A program made the position numbers and the translations under genes. Below the pieces are notes generated by a model. It did not search any database. It worked only from the letters and a program-made list of their open reading frames with translations, and was not told the origin of the DNA. From NCBI RefSeq assembly GCF_900166965.1, contig NZ_FUZI01000001.1, forward strand, positions 1,116,001 to 1,180,000: 64,000 bases of DNA, read 5' to 3'. Numbering within the stretch: position 1 is the first letter of the stretch; each line of letters opens with the position of its first letter. This document shows positions 37,867 through 46,839 of the stretch, piece after piece. The stretch comes from Photobacterium piscicola (GTDB lineage Bacteria; Pseudomonadota; Gammaproteobacteria; Enterobacterales; Vibrionaceae).

Positions 37867-38646
37867 TTACAACACATTACCATAATCATCAAATGAACGA
37901 CGTTTTACAAGTGTTAGTGTCGTCGCAACAGAAAGCACACCGGATACAAATATCGCTACCATGATCACTAACTGGTATTTAACAGCGACCAGCGGCATTG
38001 CTCCGCCTAAAATTTGTCCCGTCATCATACCCGGTAGGCTCACAATACCTAACGTTGCCATTGAAGCTAATTGTGGCGCTAATGCCGCTTTAAAAGCCGT
38101 ACGAATAAAAGGCTGAGCAGGATTAGGCGCTCCCATCGTTAAATAATATTGATATTCTTGATGATTCTCTTTCAGTAAACTTCCCCAACGAGACAATGCC
38201 AACACATTCGCAGTTAAGCTATTACCTAATAACATCCCTGCTATCGGGATCATATATTGTGCTTGCCACCATGGTGAAACTTGAATAACCCCCGCCAAAA
38301 CCGCAGGTAATGCCACCGATAATGCGATAACTTGCCCACAAATAACGGCGGGGATCACGCGAAATAGGTTTACATCAGAACGTTTACAAATGGTGTAGCT
38401 GGCAAACAATGCCATGACAGTTAACCAAATCACGTTAAGGCTAAGACTTTGCCAACCAAATAATGTATGTAAATAAATCCCAACGACAGATAACTGTAAA
38501 GTCATCCGTAATACAGACATGATCAGTGTGCGACTTAATCCCAATTGCCAACGCTGAAATAAGAGTAATGGAATCAGTAATAATAGGTAAAACCCAGCCA
38601 TAGCTGACCAATGTAAATCGATAGTATGATTAATGGTTGCGGTCAT
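37867..38646 (-). CDS. fetB: FetB-type ABC transporter permease (UPF0014/YbbM family)
   Basis: 259 residues with about seven hydrophobic segments. The region ending in GIVSLPGMMTGQILGGAMP is the signature of the FetB/YbbM permease family. In E. coli FetAB exports iron and protects against peroxide stress; the substrate here is inferred from that. The start overlaps the fetA stop by four bases (ATGA), so the pair is translationally coupled. The gene reads toward pdxY and ends at a shared terminator. Confidence 0.88.
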   Translation of the reverse strand: MTATINHTIDLHWSAMAGFYLLLLIPLLLFQRWQLGLSRTLIMSVLRMTLQLSVVGIYLHTLFGWQSLSLNVIWLTVMALFASYTICKRSDVNLFRVIPAVICGQVIALSVALPAVLAGVIQVSPWWQAQYMIPIAGMLLGNSLTANVLALSRWGSLLKENHQEYQYYLTMGAPNPAQPFIRTAFKAALAPQLASMATLGIVSLPGMMTGQILGGAMPLVAVKYQLVIMVAIFVSGVLSVATTLTLVKRRSFDDYGNVL

Positions 38647-39320
38647 TGGTCTATTCCTGATTCAATATCCATATTGTGTACCTGATCAGCTGTCGCAAGC
38701 CATACCGGATCATGAGAAACCGAAATACAGATAACATTTAATGCTTTCACTAATGAAATAATTTTATCTCTCGCCATAGGATCTAATGCTGACGTAGGCT
38801 CATCCATTAACCACACCGAACGTTGCATCATCACTGCTCGTGCAATGGCTAATCGTTGCTTTTCACCACCCGATAATAATACGACATCTTTATCAAGCTC
38901 AACTATCAGTCCTGCATCAGTTAATGCTTGTAAGCAATCAGACTCTGTGGGTTTTACATGAGGTGATTGCATTGCCTTCATATGCCAAGGCAATAGTAAA
39001 ACCTCTAAGACAGTATCCGCTCCCATCACTGGTTGTTGTGGCAAGTAGCATATTTGTTGACGCCAAAATGGTAATGACCCACTATCAATACCTTGTTGCT
39101 GATAATTAAAAGAGCCATTTTGTGGCGCTTTAAGTCCAGCAATAACTTGCAATAAGCTACTTTTTCCACAGCCAGATGCACCCGATAACGCTAAATGCTG
39201 CCCTGGTAATAAATCAACCGTTAATGACTCTACTTGTACATTTTCAAAACCTGATCGTAATTGAAAAAAGCGTAAAGCATCATAAGAGATAGACGTCGAT
39301 ATTGAAGATGAATTTATCAT
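38643..39320 (-). CDS. fetA: FetA-type ABC transporter ATP-binding protein
   Basis: About 225 residues. It has Walker A (GASGCGKSS), Q-loop (CYLPQQP), ABC signature (LLSGGEKQRLAIARA), Walker B (VWLMDEPTSALD) and a switch His (SVSHDPVW). It pairs with the following fetB, with which it overlaps by four bases, to form a FetAB-like exporter at the inner membrane. The ATG at 39320 gives a length close to E. coli FetA; an in-frame GTG at 39332 is the alternative, and neither has a good Shine-Dalgarno. Confidence 0.87.
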   Translation of the reverse strand: MINSSSISTSISYDALRFFQLRSGFENVQVESLTVDLLPGQHLALSGASGCGKSSLLQVIAGLKAPQNGSFNYQQQGIDSGSLPFWRQQICYLPQQPVMGADTVLEVLLLPWHMKAMQSPHVKPTESDCLQALTDAGLIVELDKDVVLLSGGEKQRLAIARAVMMQRSVWLMDEPTSALDPMARDKIISLVKALNVICISVSHDPVWLATADQVHNMDIESGIDQ

Positions 39321-39478
39321 GGCAATTAACACAAATAACGATTGAGAATGATAAGTGTATAAAAACCAAAAAATTACTCAAATGGTTTACGTTAATGATC
39401 GCTATGAATCAGATCGATACAGGCAGTATCAATGATATAGATGGGAGAATTACATTTGATACGTAAAATACAAATAAA

Positions 39479-39505
39479 AAAATACCGACACAATGTCGGT
39501 ATTTT
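39479..39505 (-). terminator. Terminator of the CspA-type gene
   Basis: AAAATACCGACA caa TGTCGGTATTTT, a 12-bp stem, is followed on the minus strand by TTTTTTATTT about 25 bases after the csp stop. Confidence 0.85.
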
Positions 39506-39529
39506 CAAAACTTTTAACGTAAGTGCAAA

Positions 39530-39739
39530 TTAAGCAGCTTCAACGTTTGCAGCTTGAGGACCTTTCTGGCCTTGTTCAACGTCAAAAGAAACCTTCTGAC
39601 CTTCAGCTAGCGTTTTAAAACCTTCGCCAGAGATAGCACGGAAGTGAACGAATACGTCAGCACCGCCGTTATCTTGAGTGATGAAACCGAAACCTTTCTC
39701 TTCGTTAAACCACTTAACGATACCAGTTGATTTAGACAT
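39530..39739 (-). CDS. CspA-family cold-shock protein
   Basis: 69 residues starting [16 protein letters not shown]. Both nucleic-acid-binding motifs are intact: RNP1 KGFGFI and RNP2 VFVHF. These proteins act as RNA chaperones that melt secondary structure at low temperature. The ATG at 39739 is chosen over the ATG four codons upstream because the Shine-Dalgarno GGAGA lies between the two. The leader is about 170 bases, like E. coli cspA mRNA, and carries the cold-box-like element at 39887-39908. Which csp paralogue this is cannot be assigned. Confidence 0.95.
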   Translation of the reverse strand: MSKSTGIVKWFNEEKGFGFITQDNGGADVFVHFRAISGEGFKTLAEGQKVSFDVEQGQKGPQAANVEAA

Positions 39740-39886
39740 GACTGTCTCCAATATTTTATTAAATAATTCGCAAAATTGCGTAATGTAGCCAGAAAAAGAA
39801 TTATTTATAGTTTATGAGTGGAAAGCTTCATGACACTGGTAAAGCGCTACAAAGAAAGTTTTCTAAAACATAATGTTACATATAAA

Positions 39887-39908
39887 TAGGTCTGAATTAC
39901 AGGCCGAG
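39887..39908 (-). promoter_or_regulatory. Cold-box-like leader element of the csp gene
   Basis: The minus strand reads GCTCGGCCTGTAATTCAGACC, closely similar to the element at 36558-36579 and ending in the CAGACC found in the E. coli cspA cold box. It is about 150-170 bases upstream of the start codon, where the 5' end of a cspA-type mRNA is expected. Confidence 0.6.
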
Positions 39909-40173
39909 CTCTATACTAATGAAATTAATCCTATTGTATAGCCTTTTTTTTAATTTTTAACGTTCTACAAACAAAAATTTTATTTTTTAATGCTTATTCG
40001 AGATATTATACGCTAAAAAACAAGCTGATTATTTGCACTAAAAAACATCAACACTATGAAAATATTAATATTTAAATTTACTACTTATACTTACATGCCA
40101 ATAGAACTTCAATAAATAAATATGAACAGTTTTTTACTGACTGTCGTTTACTATTAAAATAACCCACAAAAAA

Positions 40174-40197
40174 GGCAATATGCCGAAACATATTGCC
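40174..40197 (-). terminator. Terminator of the 5'-nucleotidase gene
   Basis: GGCAATATG ccgaaa CATATTGCC is a 9-bp perfect stem, followed on the minus strand by TTTTTTGTGG, 24 bases after the stop. Confidence 0.85.
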
Positions 40198-40220
40198 CAT
40201 GATTTGATCTTAAATAACGC

Positions 40221-42212
40221 TTATTTCGTTACGATACGATCGAGTGTGACTACTGAATACGATAGTGGGACCAATTGATGGCGAGTTTGTCCAACATAAT
40301 CAATAAAGGCTTGTGCATCGGTATCACAATCAGTGTTTGCCGCTTTACAATCAGGTGCTTTACCTTGATAAATAACTTGATATTTATCACCCTGTTTTTC
40401 AATCTTTTTAACCTTGTAACCCACTAATTTTCCATTCACATCAATAAGATCGATACGATTAGAATGTTTATTTTGAGCAGTAAATATCGGAGTCCAGCCA
40501 TCGTTACCTGTCGCATTATAATTATTAATCACGACATTGTAGGTTTTGTTATCTTGTAATGGTGTCCATACAGGGTGTTTTTCAGTACCCGACATCACAT
40601 CAACACTGATTAAATGGCCCGCTTTATGTGCCTTGGTTTCATCAAAAGTATAACGAATATGACCGCCGTATGGGTATTTACCCGCATGTGCGCCTTCAGG
40701 TAACGTCGCGGTGATTGTATCTTGTAATAATTGCTTAACCGTTGAACCTTTTAATGACAACACTGATAAATAATTAGAAAACGGTAACATTTCTAAACGG
40801 ACATTACCTTCACGGTATTCGCCTTCATTAATATTAGTACGAATACCGCCCGCACCAATTAGTGCAAAATCAACCTTTTTACCTGTTACTTTTTGAACTT
40901 GCGGTAAATTAGCCCAATAATACTGGCTTTCTGCAATTAATGGCGCAACGGCTGAACCATGCTTATCCGCTGCACCACTATCTCCAGGGCGACGCTCATG
41001 TATAATTTCAGTCGGTACTTGAGCAATGATGCTACCATAGGCTTTTTCTACAGCAGGTTTGTATTTAGTATCGATTTCATGACGAAGCTGACTATCTTCA
41101 TTAATAATAACGATGTTCTTTTGCTTAGCGATAAACTGTTCTACTTGTGCCGTTTGTGCCGCAGTAAACTTGTCTTGTGGTTTACGATCTGATTTATGAT
41201 AAAACACATCGTTACTTAGTAGCGTATTATGCCCAGCGCAGTTGGTTACTTCACCTTGACTGTTAAAGCTAACATTTACCTTACCGATAGCTTCTGCATA
41301 TTTTCCAGCTTGCACAATACAGGTTGACGCTTTGCCATTTGGATTTTTCACCATTTGTGCATAAGGACCAAAATTACTCCAACCGATATTCGTGAAATCG
41401 CCTAATAATGTATGAGAGTGACCACCAACAATTAAATCAATACCGTTCACTTTTTCGGCTAAAGCAATATCCGTTGCATTACCAATATGAGTTAATGCAA
41501 TAACGTCATTAATCCCTTTAGATTTAAGAAAATCAACCGTTGATTGTGCTGTTTTTACTTCATTAAGAAATTTCACATCCCCCGTATGTGGGGCAATATT
41601 TGGCATATCTTGTAAAGATAAACCAAATACAGCAACTAAATTTTTATGCTTTGGTAAGTTATTAATATCTTTTACAACGGTCTTATGATCACCATCAAAG
41701 GCAAAAATTTGATAAGGTAAAATATTTGTCTGCCCATTGAAATTAGTGTCATGGCTAACATCAACATTTGTTGCAATAATAGGGAAATCTAAACTACTCA
41801 CAAAACGATTTAATTTTTGATTATTAAGATCAAATTCGTGATTACCTAATGCCATGCCATCTAACCCCATTTGGTCAAGAAGATCAGCATTCATCGCACC
41901 TTGGTTTATTTTAAAATAAGCACTACCTTGGAAAGCATCACCGGCATCTAAAAACAACAAACTCTGGTTATTCTTTTGTGCTTGCGCTTTATATTGTTTA
42001 ACCATTGCTTGCAGGCGAGGATAACCACCAAACTCATTAAAGACTTCAACGCCATCAGCAGAAAAACTCGACTTTACCGGATCAAAATGCGAGTGAGTGT
42101 CGTTAATATGAGCAACAGTAAGTGTGAAAGGTTGATGTTGAACGGCAGGTGTTGTGACACATCCAGAAAGAGCTAGAGTGATCGATAGTGCGATAAGTGG
42201 CTTACTAAACAT
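40221..42212 (-). CDS. Lipoprotein 5'-nucleotidase / UDP-sugar hydrolase (UshA/NutA-like)
   Basis: 663 residues. The N-terminus is a lipoprotein signal with lipobox LALSGC (Cys 18), so it is membrane-anchored facing the periplasm or outside. The metallophosphatase motifs of the family are present: HINDTHSH, GDAFQGS, GNHEFD, LTHIGNATD and GGHSHTLLG. A C-terminal 5'-nucleotidase substrate domain follows (GGIRTNINEGEYREG, NYNATGNDGW). It would hydrolyse extracytoplasmic nucleotides to nucleosides for salvage; Vibrio NutA is also a lipoprotein 5'-nucleotidase. Exact substrate is unknown. Shine-Dalgarno AAGGA lies 6 bases before the ATG. Monocistronic. Confidence 0.88.
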   Translation of the reverse strand: MFSKPLIALSITLALSGCVTTPAVQHQPFTLTVAHINDTHSHFDPVKSSFSADGVEVFNEFGGYPRLQAMVKQYKAQAQKNNQSLLFLDAGDAFQGSAYFKINQGAMNADLLDQMGLDGMALGNHEFDLNNQKLNRFVSSLDFPIIATNVDVSHDTNFNGQTNILPYQIFAFDGDHKTVVKDINNLPKHKNLVAVFGLSLQDMPNIAPHTGDVKFLNEVKTAQSTVDFLKSKGINDVIALTHIGNATDIALAEKVNGIDLIVGGHSHTLLGDFTNIGWSNFGPYAQMVKNPNGKASTCIVQAGKYAEAIGKVNVSFNSQGEVTNCAGHNTLLSNDVFYHKSDRKPQDKFTAAQTAQVEQFIAKQKNIVIINEDSQLRHEIDTKYKPAVEKAYGSIIAQVPTEIIHERRPGDSGAADKHGSAVAPLIAESQYYWANLPQVQKVTGKKVDFALIGAGGIRTNINEGEYREGNVRLEMLPFSNYLSVLSLKGSTVKQLLQDTITATLPEGAHAGKYPYGGHIRYTFDETKAHKAGHLISVDVMSGTEKHPVWTPLQDNKTYNVVINNYNATGNDGWTPIFTAQNKHSNRIDLIDVNGKLVGYKVKKIEKQGDKYQVIYQGKAPDCKAANTDCDTDAQAFIDYVGQTRHQLVPLSYSVVTLDRIVTK

Positions 42213-42332
42213 ACGAAATCCTTACTACGTTGTAATCGTTTGCGCCGCAGCATACTCCACATTAAATTCCTTTTCAGCATTATGCGTCAAAATAATATTC
42301 TCTAAATTTGAATTTTTATTTTGACTGATATA

Positions 42333-42360
42333 AAACGGCTTCTTCACTAAGAAACCGTTT
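42333..42360 (-). terminator. Terminator of the cytochrome c peroxidase gene
   Basis: AAACGGCTTCTT cact AAGAAACCGTTT; the single mismatch becomes a G-U pair in minus-strand RNA. It is followed by TTTATAT and lies just downstream of the stop at 42372. Confidence 0.7.
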
Positions 42361-42371
42361 CTATAGCAAAT

Positions 42372-43778
42372 TTATTGCAACAATTTACCGTTATACTCAC
42401 CAGTTAACGTTTTGAGATAAGCCGTAATTTTATCAATCTCATCAGGGCTTAATTTCACACCAACTTGATACAACGCCATATCATTTACCGCTTGCTCTAA
42501 TGTTTTCGCACTCGCATCATGGAAATAAGGGGCGGTTAATGCAATATTGCGTAAAGTTGGCACTTTGAAGCGATGCATATCGTTGTCATCTTTCGTGACG
42601 TTAAAACGACCACTATCAACGTCAGTAATATTACCTCGATCACCAAAGTAGTCATCTTTAAGCCCCATGACTTCAAATGATAAGCCCCCCATCGCCTGAC
42701 CACTATGGCATGTTTGGCACTTATTCTGTTTAAACAGCGCATAACCTTGTTGTTCTTTTGTTGTTAGCGCAGTTTTGTCCCCTTTTAGAAATTTATCAAA
42801 CCGACTATTTGGTGTAACTAAGGTTTTCTCAAACTCAGCAATCGCATTAGTAATACTGTATTCACTGATCCCTTTTTGTGGGTAAATAGCATCAAATTGT
42901 GCTTTAAGTGCGGAATCTTGATCTAATTTGTTAATAATATTCGCCCACGACCCGGCTCCCATCTCAATCGGATTCATCGGCGGCCCTCCCGCTTGAGCTT
43001 GTAAATCATTTGCACGACCATCCCAGAATTGATGAATATTAAACACAGAGTTAAATACTGTCGGGGCGTTGATTGGCCCTTTTGAACCATTAATTCCCGT
43101 TGAGGTTTTTAGGTTATCAACCCCGCCCGTTGTCAGACTATGGCAAGTTGAACACGCAACAGTATTATCACCAGATAAACGGGTATCATGATAAAGCACT
43201 TCACCTAATTGTACTTTCGCCTGATCCACTTTAAATGTGGCAGAAATAGGCTGCACAGCATCATTTTGATACTCACTGCTCACGAGAGGATCTGAATAAT
43301 ATTGGCGACGTTCTTGCTTAACCCAGTCTAATAAAGTATTGGTTTCTTGCTGTGATAAATCTGAACGCCAGTGCATTAATAAAAATTGTTTCGGTGGCAT
43401 TGCATGGTCATTTAACACTGATTCAAGCTTGGCTAATTCAACCTGAGAAACAGGGGTATTATGCTGTACTTGCTCCATAAGCATCGATATATTGAACTGG
43501 CGTAAAGCATGATCAATATCGCGCTGCATCAATTGTTTAGCTCCTGGAACATCCGCATAAAATGGCATTTCACTATTTTTTGTATGGCAGTACTGACAAC
43601 CATTTTGGTTAAAGATATTAAAAGCTTGCTGTGAAAGAGGATCGGCTTTAACCAAATTTGTTTGAGATAAATAGTTTTTATGTCGTGTTTCATCGCCTTG
43701 ATCAACGGCATATACCGTCGCTAAATAACCTGCGATACCCGCACTGATCGCGCACGCAATATATGATGATTTTTTCAT
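42372..43778 (-). CDS. yhjA: Tri-heme cytochrome c peroxidase, YhjA/Ccp type
   Basis: 468 residues, matching E. coli YhjA (about 465) and longer than di-heme peroxidases. Three CXXCH heme c sites are seen: CQYCH at 61-65 in the extra N-terminal domain, CSTCH at 209-213 and CQTCH at 354-358 in the peroxidase core. An N-terminal membrane anchor (about 7-24) places it at the periplasmic side of the inner membrane. YhjA is a quinol peroxidase that reduces H2O2 and allows peroxide respiration without oxygen. An FNR-like site lies upstream at 43984-43997, consistent with the FNR control known in E. coli. Together with katG it gives the cell two peroxide routes. Confidence 0.92.
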   Translation of the reverse strand: MKKSSYIACAISAGIAGYLATVYAVDQGDETRHKNYLSQTNLVKADPLSQQAFNIFNQNGCQYCHTKNSEMPFYADVPGAKQLMQRDIDHALRQFNISMLMEQVQHNTPVSQVELAKLESVLNDHAMPPKQFLLMHWRSDLSQQETNTLLDWVKQERRQYYSDPLVSSEYQNDAVQPISATFKVDQAKVQLGEVLYHDTRLSGDNTVACSTCHSLTTGGVDNLKTSTGINGSKGPINAPTVFNSVFNIHQFWDGRANDLQAQAGGPPMNPIEMGAGSWANIINKLDQDSALKAQFDAIYPQKGISEYSITNAIAEFEKTLVTPNSRFDKFLKGDKTALTTKEQQGYALFKQNKCQTCHSGQAMGGLSFEVMGLKDDYFGDRGNITDVDSGRFNVTKDDNDMHRFKVPTLRNIALTAPYFHDASAKTLEQAVNDMALYQVGVKLSPDEIDKITAYLKTLTGEYNGKLLQ

Positions 43779-43983
43779 TAAGATTCCCTCTAAAGATATT
43801 TTAAAAGAAAATAATCGCTTCTAAGGAAGAGTTCAAAACGAAAAAAACGGATGCTTTAATTGAGAAATTCGATTAAATATTATTTCACGCGTAAATTAAC
43901 AATATATTCTTTTAATATCATGAGGATAATAATTACTGTTAATAATTAACAAATAAATCGGCTAAATTTAACTTATGGTTTTA

Positions 43984-43997
43984 TTGTTTTAGATCAA
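43984..43997. promoter_or_regulatory. Candidate FNR box
   Basis: TTGTTTTAGATCAA differs from the FNR consensus TTGAT-N4-ATCAA at one of ten specified bases. It is about 206 bases upstream of the yhjA start; if used as a class II site the mRNA leader would be about 165 bases. Confidence 0.5.
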
Positions 43998-44107
43998 TTA
44001 CTGAAATATTCATTATTTACTGTTTAGTGCCGTTTATTTTTAAATATCACCACCAATAAAGCATCCACTATTTTAATTTTAAATAACAATTTATTAAACA
44101 GTAAAAT

Positions 44108-44141
44108 AAAAGAGCAATGACAATAATATCAATGCTCTTTT
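44108..44141 (-). terminator. Terminator of the MOSC fusion gene
   Basis: AAAAGAGCA (44108-44116) pairs with TGCTCTTTT (44133-44141), with three more pairs inside; the minus strand continues TTTTATTTT. Confidence 0.75.
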
Positions 44142-44155
44142 TTCAAGATAAATAC

Positions 44156-45985
44156 TTATTTTGTTATTTTAAGATCTGTTTTAGGGATACAACAACATGC
44201 TAATATTTTACCTTGCTGCCTTTCTTGCGGTAATAACGCAGGGACATCAGGCTGTTCAACCTGCCCCGAAGTTAAAGTTACTTTACACGCGCCACAAAAA
44301 CCAGCACGACAGTTATAATTAATTTCAACACCCGCTGTCTCTGCTTGTTCTAATAACGTTTGCTGATTATTACCCCTAAAAATATAACCATCAATATTAA
44401 GCTTTACAGCTTGTTTTGGTGTTGATGATCCACCTAAAGGACCAAAAGCTTCTTGATGATAACGCGCAGGAGATACGCCCATTTTCAATAATAACTTTTT
44501 AGCCGTATCCATAAAGGCATTGGGGCCACACACAAACACTTGGCGCTGATCTAAATCGCTGATCATTGCTAAATGGCTCAAACTTAGTCGCCCTGACTCA
44601 CCTTGCCAATCTCGTCGTGGCTGACTAAGCACAATCCGTAAATCAAGTGATGGGTGCATCTTTTCAAGTTGATGTAATTCTTGTAGCGAGGGAATATCCG
44701 CTTCAGTGCTGCATTGATGATAAAACACAACATCACGAATATTATCGTTATCAGATAAATACCGCAGCATAGATAGCATCGGCGTAATACCACTTCCCGC
44801 AGACAATAATAATAACTTATCAGTATGAATCCCTAAGTGGAAATCACCACCAGGTTTATCAGCAGCAAGTACATCCCCCACTTGAAAATGCTGATGTAAC
44901 CAATTAGATATTCGGCCATCATCAATTCGTTTTACTGAAATAGCATAACGCCCAGGGCGAGACGGACTGGAAGATAACGTATAGTAGCGAGTAATAAACT
45001 CACCATTAATCTCAAGTTGTAATGGCAAATGCTGCCCTGGTAAATAAGGCGGTAACGGTAATTGCTGATGAGACTCAAACCAAAACGTTGTAAAATCAGC
45101 GGCAATGTCTTCTCGTTCAACGCAAGTAAGTAATAACTTAGTTTCAGCATTATCAACATAAACTTGTTTGGGTTGCGTTTCTAAAACTTCAATGACATCC
45201 CCTGCGCGAATCATACCTTCATTTAAAGCCACTAAATTTTGTCCAAAAAAGACATCTCCTGCCGCATCAGCGCGAAACGTCGCCATGGTTTTTAATGGTT
45301 CTTTTAGCGCATTAAACTCGCCAGTTAGTGGATCTACAGTTGTTAGAATACACCGCGCACAAGGTTTAACAATTTCAAACTCAACCTCACCAATGCGGAT
45401 CCGTTTCCATTCATCTTCAGCAAAGGCATCAGTATTAGACACCACTAAATTAGTTCTAAACTGCGCCATGGTGTGATGGTCACGACTACGTTCATTTAAC
45501 GCAGCCAATGAGGCCTCACTGATGACCAATAATGGATAGCCATCGGCAAAACTAACATTATGACCAATTTTTGAGCGTACTCGATTAGATTGTTGACCAC
45601 AAAAAAGTAACTGCACCGAATGACCAATAATATCGCTGAACCATTGATTCGCGATCATCGTTGTTGTGTAAGCACTAAAATTATCATTCCACACGGTTGC
45701 AGATGCATCAACCATTGCAAAATCAGCATACTGTAAAACTAAATCGGTTTTATTTGGGTGTTGCAGCACTAATCCTGTCATCGTTAGTGTTGCAGTGATT
45801 TTTACCATTTGTGGATATTTACGGGCAGTGATCATCGCACCTTCGTCACTCGCTACCATAAAACGACGATCAAAGGCTAACCCCTGCTTTTCTACCCAAG
45901 CGTGAGATTGTGTTAATGCTGCTGTCGATTTTACTGGATAAACATGTATCTGTGATAATGTCGGTACGACTAAGGATTGGCTCAC
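44156..45985 (-). CDS. MOSC / ferredoxin-reductase / 2Fe-2S ferredoxin fusion oxidoreductase
   Basis: About 609 residues in three parts: an N-terminal MOSC beta-barrel plus MOSC domain (about 1-265; IHVYPVKSTAAL, and PCARCILTTVDPLTGE whose Cys is the likely Mo-cofactor ligand); a ferredoxin-NADP reductase-like FAD/NAD module (about 285-515; RYYTLSSSP, GSGITPMLSMLRYL, VFVCGPNAFM); and a C-terminal plant-type 2Fe-2S ferredoxin (CRAGFCGAC plus a later Cys). E. coli YcbX has MOSC plus ferredoxin only and reduces N-hydroxylated bases; here the reductase is built in. The GTG at 45985 is preferred because Shine-Dalgarno GGAGA sits 5 bases before it; longer starts extend to 46018. Transcribed divergently from the b561-like gene. 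Confidence 0.85.
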   Translation of the reverse strand: MSQSLVVPTLSQIHVYPVKSTAALTQSHAWVEKQGLAFDRRFMVASDEGAMITARKYPQMVKITATLTMTGLVLQHPNKTDLVLQYADFAMVDASATVWNDNFSAYTTTMIANQWFSDIIGHSVQLLFCGQQSNRVRSKIGHNVSFADGYPLLVISEASLAALNERSRDHHTMAQFRTNLVVSNTDAFAEDEWKRIRIGEVEFEIVKPCARCILTTVDPLTGEFNALKEPLKTMATFRADAAGDVFFGQNLVALNEGMIRAGDVIEVLETQPKQVYVDNAETKLLLTCVEREDIAADFTTFWFESHQQLPLPPYLPGQHLPLQLEINGEFITRYYTLSSSPSRPGRYAISVKRIDDGRISNWLHQHFQVGDVLAADKPGGDFHLGIHTDKLLLLSAGSGITPMLSMLRYLSDNDNIRDVVFYHQCSTEADIPSLQELHQLEKMHPSLDLRIVLSQPRRDWQGESGRLSLSHLAMISDLDQRQVFVCGPNAFMDTAKKLLLKMGVSPARYHQEAFGPLGGSSTPKQAVKLNIDGYIFRGNNQQTLLEQAETAGVEINYNCRAGFCGACKVTLTSGQVEQPDVPALLPQERQQGKILACCCIPKTDLKITK

Positions 45986-46195
45986 GGGAATCTCCATATA
46001 TAAAAACAATATTAACAAAACCTAGAGTAATTATTTAATATTCACAGACAAATAGACACCCTTATCATTATTAATGAATAATTATTTTTCGTTATGACAG
46101 TAATTTATTACGTATACAATTTTACAGCTTATGCTAAATTTATAAAAATTCCGTTTGTATTATTCATACTATCAATATTGTTATTTGGAGACGCT

Positions 46196-46768
46196 ATGCC
46201 CCTTTTACGTTCTTTTTGGCGTTATATTACCCACTACTTTCCTAACGTTGGTTTGCGTCATCTGCATACCACGCTTGCTGGATTAATTATTCTTCAAATA
46301 TTAAACAGTAATTTAGTACATATGACGCATGCTGGTGCCGTAAAAGTAGGCGTGTCTAATACTATTTTCTTGTGGTTGCATATTATTCTTGGCTCATTAA
46401 CCGTACTTGCTACCATTGGTATGATTATTTTCATGCTAACTAAACAATCATTTAGACAATTTTTCCCGTATCTTTTCGGTGATAATGCTGTTTTAAAAGA
46501 TGATATAAAGCAGATAATGAAAGGAAAGTTACCTGAACCTCGTGAAAAAGGCTTAGGTAATATTATTCAAGGTTTAGGTATTGGTGCATTAATCCTAATT
46601 GAAACGGCAGCATTAGTTTGGTTAGTATTATGGTTAAACCACTCTCCTTATGCCAACGAAGCACGTGAAATACATAAATCATTAACAGGGCTAATTGAAG
46701 CTTATTTAATTGGTCATGGCGGCATGGCACTACTGCATTTCTTTGTGGAACGTAAACGCTTTAGTTAA
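46196..46768 (+). CDS. Cytochrome b561-like membrane protein
   Basis: About 190 residues from the ATG at 46196, preferred because GGAG lies 4 bases upstream; an in-frame ATG at 46094 would add a hydrophobic 34-residue extension lacking a ribosome site. About four transmembrane segments are visible, with histidines in LRHLHTTLAG, LVHMTHAG, WLHIILG, EIHKSLTG and GHGGMALLHFF suited to heme b ligation. It resembles cytochrome b561/Ni-hydrogenase-type cytochromes. It may hand electrons between quinone and a periplasmic partner; the divergent MOSC-ferredoxin gene is a redox neighbour but no link is proven. Confidence 0.72.
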   Translation: MPLLRSFWRYITHYFPNVGLRHLHTTLAGLIILQILNSNLVHMTHAGAVKVGVSNTIFLWLHIILGSLTVLATIGMIIFMLTKQSFRQFFPYLFGDNAVLKDDIKQIMKGKLPEPREKGLGNIIQGLGIGALILIETAALVWLVLWLNHSPYANEAREIHKSLTGLIEAYLIGHGGMALLHFFVERKRFS

Positions 46769-46798
46769 TGTTTAAAAGAAAGAAATAAAAAAGACAAT

Positions 46799-46830
46799 AA
46801 AAAACGCAGAGCTTCTAGCTCTGCGTTTTT
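46799..46830 (+). terminator. Bidirectional terminator between b561-like and TerC genes
   Basis: AAAACGCAGAGC ttcta GCTCTGCGTTTT is a 12-bp perfect stem with A and T flanks, placed between convergent genes. Confidence 0.9.
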
Positions 46831-46839
46831 ATTTGAGGC

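Larger units (their letters stand above)
39740..40220. other. Cold-shock leader and nucleotidase terminator region
   Basis: A 481-base stretch without a gene. From 39740 to about 39908 it is the 5' leader of the csp gene. A TATAGAG-like -10 (minus strand) lies near 39910-39916, just before the cold-box-like element. About 39950-40170 is AT-rich with nothing recognised. The terminator of the nucleotidase gene is at 40174-40197. Confidence 0.6.
43779..44155. other. Spacer upstream of yhjA
   Basis: This 377-base AT-rich gap has no gene. It holds the FNR-like site at 43984-43997 and, at its far end, the terminator of the next minus-strand gene at 44108-44141. Confidence 0.6.

Noticed and set aside
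39740..39751. Earlier ATG for the CspA-type protein
   Set aside because: It would place the Shine-Dalgarno GGAGA inside the coding region and add four residues not usual in the family.
46094..46195. N-terminal extension of the cytochrome b561-like protein
   Set aside because: The upstream ATG lacks a ribosome site, whereas the ATG at 46196 has GGAG at good spacing.
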